Positions 24,301 through 36,679 of a DNA stretch of 64,000 bases are shown piece after piece. The position numbers were made by a program, and so were the translations under genes. The first letter of the stretch is position 1. Each line of letters starts with the position of its first letter. The notes beneath the pieces are model-generated. The model searched no databases. It saw only the letters and a program-made list of their open reading frames with translations, and had not been told where the DNA came from. The stretch comes from Collybiopsis luxurians FD-317 M1 (Eukaryota; Basidiomycota; Agaricomycetes; Agaricales; Omphalotaceae): NCBI GenBank assembly GCA_000827265.1, contig KN834775.1:18547-82546 (forward strand), given 5' to 3'.

Positions 24301-24958
24301 GATACTCGAAGTATACCGATAACCTGTCTATTTCTCAGTCCCCCGTTGTGTTCGATGCTGCGCCATTTGGTTCTCACTTTGGAGCAGTACAAACAGATGT
24401 AAGCAGCACTCCATATGAGGCAGGACAAACTGTCTTTGCTACCTTTGTTGGTGCCAATCCTCGAGTAAGCGTCGCTGTTGTTTCTCCTCTGGGCACGGCT
24501 AAATATCCGTGTCAGAATAACCTTCGCCTCGAAGGTACATTCTTGAGTATCGATCGCCTGGTTTCTGGACAGTGGCAGATGTTCAAGTCGGACTCGCATC
24601 CATCCACCACGTATTCATGGGTTCAAACCAGCACGGTGAGTCTCACCATCACGGTCTATGTCTGATTAAGACTGATCGTGTATCTTCCGCAGATCCTTGG
24701 TAATAGTCAAGTTAACATCACTTGGTAAGCTTTAGCTTTGGCCTTTGTTTTGCGACAACCTTCTCATGATGTTGCTGCCAGGACAATCGAAAGCGGTACA
24801 CCTTGTAAATCCGTCATAGGTCTCTCGTGTCGTTGATCTATACTAATACGCCATTCACAGCTGGGACATATCGCATCCGTTACTTTGGAGATTCAAAGCC
24901 TCTCATCGGCTCCATCAGTTCTTTCACTGGACAATCTTCCAACTTTACTGTGTTATGA
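21301..24958 (+). CDS. Secreted neutral/alkaline ceramidase
   Basis: 24 exons give 732 aa, normal for the family: 21301-21409, 21463-21481, 21533-21557, 21607-21721, 21911-22362, 22419-22473, 22529-22588, 22642-22669, 22725-22806, 22870-23033, 23094-23155, 23206-23230, 23287-23340, 23393-23418, 23479-23549, 23606-23678, 23741-23758, 23816-23849, 23936-24087, 24158-24282, 24339-24635, 24693-24724, 24782-24804 and 24861-24958. All phases agree. The start at 21301 was chosen because it gives a signal peptide (GFILYYLTAFLASSA). Family blocks: GIGDITGPVVETNMMGYA, the zinc-site GTHQHSGVGGY, the nucleophile motif NVGDTSPN at about residue 282, CHGRGPGFQ, and the C-terminal immunoglobulin-like domain (SSTPYEAGQTVFATFVGANP). 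It hydrolyses ceramide to sphingoid base and fatty acid. Several Asn-X-Ser/Thr sites fit secretion. Five exons are 25 nt or shorter. Confidence 0.95.
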
Positions 24959-25253
24959 TTTGTGACGAAGTCTTTTTTTTCCTCTTTGAACATCGGTTGT
25001 AACGATTTGCGATAGTTTTATTAATAACACATTTTTGTTCATGAGTCGGTCCTTCTTCCCCGCGGGTATGTATAAGTCTTAGACGAGTTCTCCCGCGTTC
25101 CCGCCCCGGTTTATAATGGCTGAAGGTGTTTTCAAAAGATTCCTAAGTCGGTCCGTTTTCCGAAGATCATTGCCTCGAGGCCTACAGAGCGCCTCGCATT
25201 GAACACGTTCACAAAGTTTCGCTGAGACCCTACTGCATCATCCTCTCATAGAC

Positions 25254-25878
25254 ATGTTTCGCAGCTTGGTTCAATCAACCATTCCCGCCTCCTCAGGTGA
25301 GAAAAAGTCTATGTCACCTATGTTGAGGTCGGATATCTACACTGCGGTTGACCAGTGTAAAGTATGGATGAACGGAGGGCATGGGCAGGTCGGAGATGGC
25401 GTATCCTATGCTTCTGTGTTGAGCACAATTCAGAAGCATTTCCCTAACGCGAAAATCGGATTGGAAGCGCTGGGTCAGACGGAAGTAGAAGTGGCAGTGG
25501 TGGTCGGGGGAATAACAAACATGATTTTAGAAATGAGCAAGTGGGAGTCCCTTGCTGGCGGAATGGCTATGCGTACTTGGGTAGACACCCTGGCAAACAT
25601 GTATACGGCCGTGCCTCAGAGCTCGAAGAAGGAAGCAATTTCCAGAGGAATATTGCGGGGGATCAATCAAAACACGGATTATGCGTTGATGACGAAGGAT
25701 TTCACCGCCAGAATTCAGGTTGTATCAAGTCTGAAGAGTCGTGAGCACTCATTTATCCATTTCGGCTAGATACTCCTGGATTTAATTCATCTCATTTCTA
25801 GTTTTTCCCAAGATATATGGAACCGGAAGCGAAGAAGCTAGACAAGCCGAGGCGTTGCTGAGCTCAAAGCTGATTTAA
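25254..25878 (+). CDS. Small hypothetical protein, unassigned
   Basis: Two exons: 25254-25740 and 25802-25878 (187 aa). The junction GTGAGC...TTCTAG restores the frame and yields a sensible amphipathic ending (KIYGTGSEEARQAEALLSSKLI). The N-terminus is Ser-rich. A central segment (VEVAVVVGGITNMILEMSKW) is mildly hydrophobic and could be a helix packed in a globular core. No signal peptide or known motif was seen. It lies 295 bp after the ceramidase on the same strand and 209 bp from the convergent TEA-factor gene. The long open frame plus a clean intron supports a real gene, but the function is unknown. Confidence 0.6.
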
Positions 25879-26087
25879 CCTTCATTCTTTCGGCAGCGTA
25901 AGCAAACTATTGCTTATTCCCAGGTAGTGCCATAATACCATGTTCATAAAGTACGGATATAAATCACAAAGTTACATGAAACTGGGTATCACTTAAAGGA
26001 GGCATCTGCGGTTGGGCAGATACGTACAATAAATATGATGATAACTTAATAGGGTATGAGCGAGCAGTCCATGGAGGGTTTCTCGCA

Positions 26088-27656
26088 TTATACTGGCTGC
26101 GATGATGAATACTAAACGGAATGAGTATGGCATTCGACGCGGTGAAATAGCGAAATGACTTACAAACTGAGAATTTGGAGGAAAGTTTACGCTGGTTGGC
26201 GAAGAGGAGCTTGAGCAGCTACTATACTCATGCCAGGATCCCGGGGAAGCATCCCGTTGTTCTGATACGTTGGGAAGCGAGTCGAGGCACTCTTGCCAGT
26301 CACCACAATCGTATTCCGCAGAAAACTCAGACACGTTCCCAGCATCGAGGTAGTCTTGACCATCATATTCCCGAAGGTATGCGGTATTGACCCCCTGCAA
26401 GGAAGTAATCTGTGGATTGACTGTGACGAAGGATTGCATAGAATCCACTTTTTGTGGCATATATCGGAATTTATACGTTGCGGAAAACTCGAGTTTATCT
26501 GGAATTGTTTTGCGCATGATGGTATGGTGAATTGTAAATTCGGTGGGGTCTATGACAGTTTAAGATTGAAAGACAGGTATATTACAAGTCATGCGCTTAC
26601 CTGGGCTATTGCAGACCATATTCCAGTAAGTGGGAACCAAGTCGCATTCATATAGAACCACTCCTTCAGGTGCAGAAGCAGATCCGGAGTCATTAACAAT
26701 CAGCGAGGACTCGTCCTCGTAGACATCGTTGCCGTGAGATATGCTGAAAAGTGAAAGAGCATCGGAAAAGTGGGTGGTCGAAGTGAACGCCAGACATGGC
26801 TTAATTGCTCTTATGGGCCGAGGCCCATATGAAGAAGCAACCGAGGCATCCAGGGGGCTCGAGAAGTCCGTGCTGGCATGATTCCCTTTTACCATAGGGG
26901 AAGAAGGACAGTTTTCAGCTACAATGTCAATGTACATCACTTTCGGTGATAGATTTCCCGTGAGGGCAACGTCCTCTGTGATTATAGGAGAATTTGGAAC
27001 AGAGGAACACGATGAATGTGAGCCGAAACGGCGCAGTGAATAGTGTGAGCGACCGGAAACGGAGGAAGTCGAGTTTTGGAGTGGAGAAAGCAGTTTTTGT
27101 ACTGTCCTTAAGTCAGTGTATTGATTAAAGTAAAAGGTAAAAAAAATTCTACATTTTCTTCCGCCTCCACAGGTATCCCTAAGCTGCTGCAAGCGACTTC
27201 CGACCTGTTTCGCGGTTCGTACTTCGCCAGTGGTTTTATAGATATACTCGGAGATGAACCGGTTGCGCATGGGGAACCTTGGTGATGTTTGAGATAAGCA
27301 ATTTTGCAGCACCCTTTTCATTCAATACTTACCGGCCCAGTAATAACGTTTCCCGAGAGTTGTCCGGTTTATAAAGCGAGAGACCTAAGTATTAAATATT
27401 TTAGTACAAAATATACGCGACTGATCATACACCAACCTTGGAGTAGTGCGGCTTCTAGATGTAACGGCCATACGACTTTACCGCCTTTGAGTGTTTTCCA
27501 GCTTTTGCGAGATTTCACGACTTCTCGAAAGACGTCGTCTGTCCCGTTAGCGTACGCGGTAGCATAGCTTGGGGACAGTGAACGAGAATCGAATGTTGGC
27601 GAAGCAGAGGAAGAGCTTGAAGCATCGCTGTCGGCGATATAATGTAGGTAATCCAT
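26088..27656 (-). CDS. TEA/ATTS-domain transcription factor (AbaA/Tec1/TEAD class)
   Basis: Six exons: 27656-27437, 27384-27333, 27277-27153, 27101-26601, 26549-26164 and a 9-nt last exon 26096-26088 (about 430 aa). The TEA DNA-binding domain covers roughly residues 60-135: VVWPLHLEAALLQG, YKPDNSRETLLLGRFPMRNR, FISEYIYKTTGEVRTAKQVG, SRLQQLRDTC. It is split by three introns. Downstream is a Ser-rich linker and a folded-looking half (VVLYECDLVPTYWNMVCNSP, KLEFSATYKFRYMPQ), as in fungal AbaA-type proteins, then an acidic Ser-rich tail. In fungi this class controls development: conidiation (AbaA), filamentation (Tec1). If the last tiny exon is wrong, the frame reads on to 25993. A 6.5-kb gene-free upstream region suggests complex control. 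Confidence 0.9.
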
Positions 27657-30600
27657 TTGCAATAAGACGAGGGGAGGAACTGATAAGACAAGGATGGGAT
27701 GGCGATCCTCCGTTTAAATAAGGACAGGCCATTGATAGGGTGCACAGAAAAGAATATGTTCTAAGCTTTAGTCGGCTTCCAAATGAGTAAATGAAAAAAA
27801 AAAGAAAAGAAAGAGATCCATCTACATGGTCGTAATTCACAAAGCACAGGCTTCCTCAGACGCCGAGCGGTTCGATTCGATTTCTTCCATCGGAAGTACG
27901 TCAACGTAGCCGAACCATGCAATTCTTCTCATGCCTTGTTTTGAAAAGATCGTCAACCCTTCTTGCGATGTCCTCGTAAGATGTGCAATTCGACCCACGC
28001 CTTTAATTATAATTCTCAATTCGTGCCTTCATTCCAGTTCGTTCACACAGCCACATTTCATCGGAATGAACCTTGGCCGACGAGATCACCCAACTGAAGC
28101 CTGCAGTGGCCTCCTTTTCATCGCCATTATCTTCTTCAGGCGGGCTGTATAATAAGACTCGGAAGATAGGCATTATCTAGGATACTGTGAGCAATATTTT
28201 AAGTAAATTCTCTGGTAAATTGTGATTTTGTGAGTGCTGGGACACTAAGGTTGGCAGCGGGGAGGAATAAGGTTCAAGATGATCCCTTTGAGATCGGAGA
28301 GCCAAAACTTCGGGTCGAGTATGTAGTCAGCTGGCTTTGATTGTGGATCTTGAGATTAGTCTTTCCGCAATAATTTCTATATCAAGTTAAGGCAGCCCCG
28401 AGCTTGAAAATGCGAGTGAGTGTATAACATCCACAAAATACGCGACCAGGTTATGCAATAGCCGTTGATTCGTAGATATGATTAAATACCGATACGGAGA
28501 GATTGCCAGCATGCTCCGAAGGCATCATACATGAAAGTGGTGTATGATCTTCTTTCGTGAAAGTTGTCGATGAAATCGGAAGTTCAGGACTGCATAGGAC
28601 GAGTACCCCCGCGTGATCGAGAACGCGCCAACTGCAAGCCTTAGCCTGCAACCTTCTGCGACTCCAACGATTGATTCCTTACTATTTCTACTGTACATAT
28701 CAAGCCAGATCAATGGAACTTGGAGAATAATTTTAGAAAATACTCGATGGACGAATCATCTCTGGGAATCACGAACGACCCCTTTGAACCCCCTATCTCT
28801 CGGCCCCCGTTTTTCCCAACTCTTCCGGTTCCGCTGACCGTGACATTCCGGCGATGCATGCCAACTAACGATTCAGATTTCGGTTTCGTTAGGAATATAT
28901 ACAACCAGCTCTATAGACACGCCAGCTGCATAATTTGTAAATTTTATCGGTACCGCTTTCCTCCAAGGCTTGGACAGTCCGCCGTCTAGCACATACACAC
29001 AGGCTCAGGTCAAGGGGCTGAACAGTGCCTGGACTGACCACTTCTAGAACAAGGCCAAGAAACACTCAAACCCTAGTGCTCGGCATGAAATGGACCCATG
29101 TACACGCAAGAACAGAATACACCGTGATTACTCCTGGTATAACGAGATCGTATCCACATGCTCTACTGGTAGACTCTGAGGAAGAGTCTATGTCAACGGT
29201 AATTTTTTTGGATGGAGCAGCTCAAATATCTGTCAAGCCACTCCCGAGAACCGATCGGCACGATAACTTCCCTAATGTTGAGCTTTGGCCATCCACTTTC
29301 CACATTTCGGAAGAACAGAAGGCAAAATCCTTCAAAATATCGATTATTCTGAACCCAAGCCAAGGGAGCAATGGAGAAGCTCGAGGATATCAGAGTGACG
29401 AGGGGGAGAGGACCATCTTGGCTGAAACTCCTGATGATGACTGAGATGACAAGTACACATATGGAGTATTCTAACCGCGTATCGTTATCAGGCTACATTT
29501 GATACAGAGGCCTACTTATGTAGATAAAAGCCCAGAATGCATAGTTGTCCTAGCACAAATAGAGTGAGTCTCGTTTATTCAGCGACGGCTAAAAAGTGTC
29601 GGGGCAACAGCTGGAGTATATCTTGCCAAGGGATCTGCCTGCAGCAATACAGGAAAAGGCTTCCAGCTCATAGATCAGCTTTGTCTGAACTGCCTATACC
29701 AGTTTTTGTGAACGTACGCCGTTCGAAGATTCCTAGTTGGGAATGCTTTTATCCCGGCCTCAGGCACGGTACGCTGAACCCGAACCATAGCAGTCAAGTA
29801 TAGCTGGACAATCTCTGCCACGCCACCTTTGCTTCTCTGGATTAAGCATCCCTGTGTTCATGTCATTTGGAGTAGTTCGCGATAACTGTAGGAACTGTGG
29901 TCTCATGGGGAACAAGACTCAGTGGTGCAGCCGCGTCAACTGAAGCTCTCAATTCTTCCACTAAAACGAACTTGTTTTCATATTTGACGGAAATCCTATT
30001 CTGTGAAACGTGTTCTGTATGCACAGGCACTCCTGTGAGAAGAGATGAGTAGCGACGATGAAAGCGTCTGCGCAGTGGGAGCGGACCATGGTAAAGTCAG
30101 TTTTGAATTGCAACGAAGAGCAAAGGCGTGTTGCAAATGAACCAGATGAAGCAAATGGTATCTCTTGTACTGCTGCCACATCTCCGAATAACGCATACGC
30201 TGAGCCCGGTATAACTCGCCATTCCCTGGTTTCACATATCAGAGAGAATAGGGAAAAATTATTTGAAGCCATTGCGATCCCAGTCTTCATGAATGGCAAA
30301 TCATTGCTTCCCTCTCCGATCGCCCTTGTTAACTGAAAGTGCAAAGAAAAGTATTATGCGCCGATTCTAAAACTCAGTGTGCACTGACAATACTCCACAT
30401 TCATATGTTTACAACGTCGAGGCAGCTAAAATTTCAAAGATTGCAAGCATCCATTTCTTGCACTCCCATTTCTCGGGCTGACACCGGCAGGGCACGGTCC
30501 GAGACTAAACGCCGAGAAGTTTCCACCGGAAAATTTGACCTGAGCCCTACGCCCAGCACTGAAGTCAGTTGGCGTTTGGACGCCTAGTGGCCTAATGATT

Positions 30601-31507
30601 GCTTATCCATGTTCTTTCAATAGACAAATGGTGCATATTTCGGACCCAACACAATATTCACCTGTTCAAGTCGTGTTACCCATCACATAGATAGAGTTCA
30701 TTGTTTTTTTGTTTAAGATTCTCATCGCACACGCTAGAAATTCCATTTTTAGCAGCTAGATCTGGTACCGCAAACTTCCTGTGAACTCTGACCAGAAGAT
30801 AGTATCAATTTAGTCATATTATTGATGGACCTGCAAACGCAAATAATTTCGTCCCGACTAATTGCTAGGCCGAGGGGATTATGCCGGACAACCTGCATGA
30901 GATTAGCATATAGAATTTAAATAGATTTACCATACAAGGAAATTACATAAATACATGGGAATCTTGCAACCGACGGTTAGTGCATCCTAGTAAACGAGCT
31001 CATAGGCAAACACCCTAGACTAGTCCAATGATGTATCAACCATTTCAATGACGATAGCATCATGCCACGGGGCCTTAAGGCGATACAAGTATGGTTATCG
31101 ATGGCTGAATAGATTCTGGCTTTGCTTCGAGCTTGACGGATCATAAGATCGGAGGTGGAACACAAGCGCCTTTTATATTGGCGCTTAACACCTCGAGTAC
31201 ACTGTTCAATCCGCGCTGGAAGGAGTGAAAGAGGCTTCGTTACAATGTGTTGTTGGCATGTAGAGAAGGCGGAGACAAGTTTCTATTTACTCTGCATAAG
31301 CATGATTCCGACGAATGCGGGATGTACCTGCACTCCGCCTCGTTACTCATTGAGAGCGCTGTGGGGCTGAACGGTACTTCTTTCTCAACACAGCACTAAG
31401 TCATTAATGACGCATCTAAGCGCCTGGTAGACGGGTGGACAATCAAATCAATGCAAAAAGCAGCGTCTAGTGTCAAACATACACATGTGACATGAACGCT
31501 TTGAGAT

Positions 31508-31541
31508 TTACTCACTTTCGAAAGACATCGAAAGTGAGTAA
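31508..31541. repeat. Perfect 14-bp inverted repeat with 6-base loop
   Basis: TTACTCACTTTCGA (31508-31521), loop AAGACA, TCGAAAGTGAGTAA (31528-31541). The arms match exactly. It lies about 90 bp before the tandem duplication. It could be a protein-binding palindrome, a hairpin in a transcript, or a footprint of an excised element. Confidence 0.9.
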
Positions 31542-31633
31542 TCCCAGACTGTGCTAATTTAATTGCGGCCAGTCATTCTCGTCAAATTGTGGACAGCGAG
31601 CCAGTCACTAATCAAGGAAGACTAAATGTACCG

Positions 31634-31863
31634 ATGAGTGCCAAAGGTCCTAAATATTGAAAGCGAGACGCTGGCCTTCACACTATGCCTGTCGCTCCCT
31701 CGAGAAATATTTTAGGTTCAGAAACATGTGTCCAATTCAGCCCACTTACATGAGTGCCAAAGGTCCTAAATATTGAAAGCGAGGCTGGCCTTCACACTAT
31801 GCCTGTCGCTCCCTCGAGAAATATTTTAGGTTCAGAAACATGTGTCCAATTCAGCCCACTTAC
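31634..31863. repeat. Tandem duplication, two copies of about 115 bp
   Basis: Copy 1 at 31634-31749 and copy 2 at 31750-31863 both begin ATGAGTGCCAAAGGTCCTAA and end CAGCCCACTTAC. They differ only by a 2-base deletion (GAGACGCTGG versus GAGGCTGG). Near-identity means a recent event. Confidence 0.95.
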
Positions 31864-34217
31864 GTTAGTTATTTTCGAGGGACCGTCATTCTCTTTCTAG
31901 AATGAGACCCGAGGCTTTGAGCATTGACGTGAAAAAAAAAAAATTTTAAATGAGGCCAAAGCTTGGGACTCTTTCCGCTCAAGCTCAAACGTCCGCGTAC
32001 AAGTGTATGTGATGATTGATTGTGTTCCATTCCTTCAAGATTTCGCCTACAACGGGAGGTACTCGATCGATCGATAGTGTTTTTGAAACCACATACGACA
32101 TCGGAGGATCAGCTTGACAGACTATCGGCAGCTAGAAGGTATCGGGATCAAGAAAATGTTTGAAGAACATCAGAAAAACTCTCATAGACTTAGGTTGAAG
32201 AAGTCATCAAACCGAAGCGGGAATGCAAATGGTACATTGAGCAGTGTATGAAAGAAATCGAGCGGACTCTTTCGAAGACGTTAATTCGGTTTGTCACCTG
32301 GAGGCGGGCAAAATGTTGAGTAAGTGAACCATTTGCACCGCAATTTGCCAGATTGAGCCTTAGACTTGTCTTCAGTCACTTAAAATTTGAGGAATACATA
32401 ACCGCCGATGGTAGTGGCTTGCAAAACTACGAGCTGAGTTAGGCTAGAGTACAGGCCAGTGTGCGTTATTGAATGACTTTACCTGAACCCTTTCAATTTT
32501 TCAACTCGAGGAAAGAAAAGAAAATTTCTGGGGCTAGCTGGACAGTATGCATGGATTAAGGGAATCCAGTGAGATGCGGTAATTGGAACTCTTCGCAAAA
32601 AGGTCGACGATCCTGGCGCAGCTCAATGTTCGGTGTCAGAACCATCCGTTAATGAACTCTTCTGTCGCTCGGAGATCTGAGCATCGTATTCCATTTTCAG
32701 TAACCATCCAGGAATAATACTCTCTGCGCAGCTTTCTGCTCGTTTCCCCCTGAAGTGTCGGCGATGATATTCCCCCAGGTATCGGCGCCAAGCAGAGCGA
32801 GTGGAAGTTCATCTCTTCATCCTTCATGTCATCACCTACTTGTTGTCCCAATACCCTTTTAACACTGGTTGACTATCCATTATCACGCAAACAATCCAGG
32901 AATCGACAGACTAGCCGCTCTAGGAATTCACCATCCTGCGGACTAGATGAAATAGATTCAGGCTAGAAATCTAATGAAAGTCTCAGTGCCTCTACCACGC
33001 GTTCAGAATATCCAAGATTGAACCTCGACTTACCCATCAATTGGCATGCCAGCAGTTACCGGTTATCCTTTATTGCACATCATCGTCATCCATCATGTCG
33101 ATCCATCACCTACTAGATTCTATCAGAAATCGTGCTGACAGCTAGTCTACCTCCAAAGCATAAAGCATCGACCGATTGACCAAGAGCCAATGAGCTAATG
33201 CAAGACATACTATACTCAATATTCCTCACAATGAGTGGTTCTAGTAGTTCCAGGGCCCAGAACTCTTCCACTGTTCTGGTGTCATCTCGACGGCTGTTCC
33301 CGGGCATATGCTTTCTGTCGAGGGAAATTTGAGTCGAACTCTCCTGATCATTGCAGGAAAATTCTTTACACGTATCCTCGACGTCTTGAATGTTATCTGA
33401 TGCACACAATCAGCCAGGACATTATCAATAGAGTGGAATGGAGAGGGAGATGCACTCCTGAGGTTGGATGTTCAACCTCTGATATCCTCGTTTCAATAGA
33501 ATTTTGCAGCATACTCAAGATGGAGAATATATTTTGAACCGATATATCCTGGATTTGGGATCGTTGATCTTCATTTTCTGTCCATACTTATAACCTCTTT
33601 TCGGGATACTCTGATAGGACCCTGTAATGGTATCGTCAATATATGCGCACTGAAGATGTGAACCGAGAGGAACCCGGCATACTTAGATCGCAATACCATG
33701 AGTCACTCAACACCGGAATCGTTGCACATTCTTCTCGTAGGTACGATTCAACAAAGAGAGGGGCTCCCGGAACCACTCGGTTGACGCCACGAGAACTATG
33801 GAGGATTTGACAATCATCACATTTTTGTTGTTTACTGTCAACATTGCTGAGCCGGGATGGATCCGCGGCGACCAGAATATTTGACGGCCATCTCCCCATT
33901 TCCGGCGCCTCTGTACCCGTCAACAATGCTTCCCCGACGTCTGTCAGAGGATGCAACCTGGTTTGTCTCGGACAGAAGTACAGAATGTACCACGATCATA
34001 TCTAGACAAAGATTAGAAACAAACAAACTTCGTTGAACCATATCTACATACATCACGTAAAGACCTTCCAAACGACCGAGAAAATCCCATATGTAAATAT
34101 TCAAAGAGGATAGACGCTAATGCAAAAGACGCTGTACGTCGACTTTAGCTTTTTGTGGCCTCTGCCTTCCTGAGCGTCCTATTGCGCTGAGAGGGACTCA
34201 AGGACCATCGTATCTTC

Positions 34218-36679
34218 TCAAAACATACTTTCATCACCTCTGAGTGAGCCCGGACCTGGCGCTGTCAAAAAATCCCTGTTCCCTCTAAAGCGCCCGGCAT
34301 TACCCATCATTTCCTGCTGAACATCTTGCGTCGACCGTGCACTCCTTGCGCTTCTCACACTCCCTTCTCGACCCCTTGGAGGCTGAGGCATCCTCGGGGA
34401 ACTGGGCTGGCGGTTGAGTGAGCTGTTGATTGCCTGAGCATACGAGGGCAACAAGACCGGCTGAGTAGGCATCATGTATTTGACGTCCAGTTCTTCAAGG
34501 ACGCCTTTGAGGAACTTCATGAAAACATTTCGGCGTGTCCACCGCCCGCCCCAATCCTGCCAATTTGGTCGATCTAGAAAGACTCGTAAGCGGCCGGCGC
34601 TATGACGACAAAAAAATTGCTGCTCACGTTCCATGGCAACCACCAAGTAGATTGCATTCATGTATTCCATCTTATCAATGTTTAGCGCCGCACTAGCCCA
34701 TTCCCTGTTGTTCTCGTTTGCAAACTGTATAATACGCGTTCGGAGCTCCTCTATGACTTCCAGTGGAGTATCATACGCTACTTGGAGTTCAGTCGTTTCA
34801 GCCCTGCAAGTTTTATGTCAGAACTGCGTGCTGACGGGGAACAGGAAGAACATACATTGAACCACTCCTCCTAAGGTTATGAACCAGCTTTGAGCTAGCC
34901 AACAATGAATTCGGAGCAATGATTTCTTGGCCGTCCACGCGGCGAAACACTGTTGAAAACAACCCGAATTCTTTGACGAACAAGTACTGCGAGTCAATCA
35001 TTACCAAATCTCCGACGTCAAAGACGTGTGTCGAGAAGATGAATAGCAAACTCTGGAACAGCGTTGCCGCCGAGTTCCCAAAGATGAAGCTGAACCCAAC
35101 CACGATCGTTGCCATTGGCACCAAACTTGAAATGGTATCACCGGGATTGAAGATCAAGAGACAGACAAAGATCAGGGCAATGAGCACAACACCCAGGAGC
35201 ACGGCGTCGAGCTTCGCGACGGCGGATCCAGCATCTTTGAGGGAGGTAACAAGATCTTTCCGCTCGCGGTAGATTCGTTGAACAGCTTCGCGCATTTCGC
35301 GTTTGGAGATGTCACCGTTTCCATCCTTGTCGAAAATGTGGAAAGCTTCATGAGCTTCGGCAGTCGTACGGAAGTAGGGCTCAAAATCTGTGGGGAGCAC
35401 GGTTGGAATGACCATATAATTTGAGTAAAAAACCTACCTTCAACAACCAAAAAATCCCTCTTGTCCCCCAACGCACTGAAGAGCTTTCTGGCCAAACGTC
35501 TTGCTGAAGATAAACTACCAAAATCATTGTCTCGATTAAATCTGCTGTTCTTCAAAGCAACTTGGCCAATGGCACCAGATACCTGGACAATAAAAAATAT
35601 TTTCAGCTCGTAAAACATTCGAAAGATCATTGCGCCACCTACCTGGTCCACTATCACCGAAGTCATAGCCTTTCGTCGTCTCTTTCTCTCAGCTGAGCGA
35701 CTATGGTGATAACGTGGTTTCTCTTTGACTGGGGACCCATTCGTTCCATCCACTGCGTGATTGAGCTCAACACTCCCTCCTGGACTCTTATGGCCTCGTC
35801 TAACGTGAGCCTTCTTCCTTGTGCTAGCAATAGCGGGCTGAGCATTTGACAAGCGATCCAAAGCCCTCAAGCCCACTCTATTCTCTGCTAAGCGATCTGC
35901 CAAGGCCTTTTGATGAAAGTTGATGGCAATGGCCTGCAGGCAAAGTTTTTCGACGAGGAGAAGGATGCCCAAAGAGAAGAGGGCTTGCATGACGCGATTA
36001 ATAATGAGCCAGTAATTTCCAGGAGGTTTGTAGACTGATCGGAGGACGGAAAGGGAAATCCATGCCCAAGAGATATCCAACGCCAGTTTAAGCCATCCGG
36101 AAACGGCGAGGGTGAGCTGTGTAAGAGTCAGACATGAAAAGTCTATATAAATAAATGATTACTTGCCTCCAATTGAATTTTTAAACGTTCTATGGCGCCT
36201 CCGAATAAAACGACAATCCCAATAACCATACCAGGAATCGCATCGACGACGAGATAGGTAACACAACTGGCTGCCCAGATAATACTGAACCAAAAACTCC
36301 AGAGGTGAACATGGGGTCTAACCGGGCTACTCTTGAATCTGAGTTGGACGACGAGAAGAGGGGTAATCATGATGCCAGTCCCTAGTATACCAATAAAAAT
36401 AACTCGGACTGGTCTAGCCAGCTTCATAAAGGCAAGATAGATTGCTCTTCCTCTCTTTGCCTTTAATTTTCCTTGGCTGGTAGATGCCGATGGGTCGTCT
36501 TCCTCGTCCCAATTGAATTCATCCTCGGAATTGGTTGCAGTAGAGTCAGTATCGGAATGAGATGCTTCGAGCTGTGAAGCGTTAGGGGAAAGCAGCAGTG
36601 GGGAAGATGAAGAATGAGGAGCATAGTCGTGCTCCTTGAGCATCGGGCCCAGTTTTGCCTTGTCGTCGTCGACGGCCAT
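34218..36679 (-). CDS. MscS-family mechanosensitive channel with EF-hand (Msy1/Msy2-like)
   Basis: Six exons: 36679-36167, 36116-35643, 35582-35438, 35387-34856, 34803-34628 and 34573-34218 (about 731 aa). An acidic N-terminus is followed by several membrane helices (VIFIGILGTGIMITPLLVV, FSIIWAASCVTYLVV, MVIGIVVLFGG, RVMQALFSLGILLLVE). A basic cytoplasmic loop comes next, then an EF-hand near residue 395 (FDKDGNGDISKREM, with Asp/Asn/Asp ligands). The MscS pore and beta domain follow (IALIFVCLLIFNP, VVGFSFIFGNSAATLFQSLLF, FDVGDLVMID). The conserved AMEHRPNWQDWGGRW precedes a disordered Arg/Ser-rich tail. In S. pombe the homologues sit in ER membranes and limit calcium release during hypo-osmotic swelling. 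The first intron can only be spliced in frame with a GC donor (GAG|GCAAGT). Confidence 0.93.

Larger units (their letters stand above)
27657..34217. other. 6.5-kb region without a recognisable gene, upstream of the TEA factor
   Basis: Composition is like the surrounding gene-rich DNA (CpG present), so it is not part of the decayed repeat island. Open stretches are all short; the longest, 29025-29444 (+, 139 codons), has no domain or splice partner I can support. It contains a perfect inverted repeat (31508-31541) and a tandem duplication (31634-31863). It probably includes a long promoter/5' leader of the TEA gene and the 3' flank of the MscS gene. Noncoding RNA genes or fast-evolving small genes cannot be excluded. 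Confidence 0.5.

Noticed and set aside
29025..29444. 139-codon frame in the large gene-free region
   Set aside because: No recognisable content or supported introns. Kept as a possibility only in the region description.
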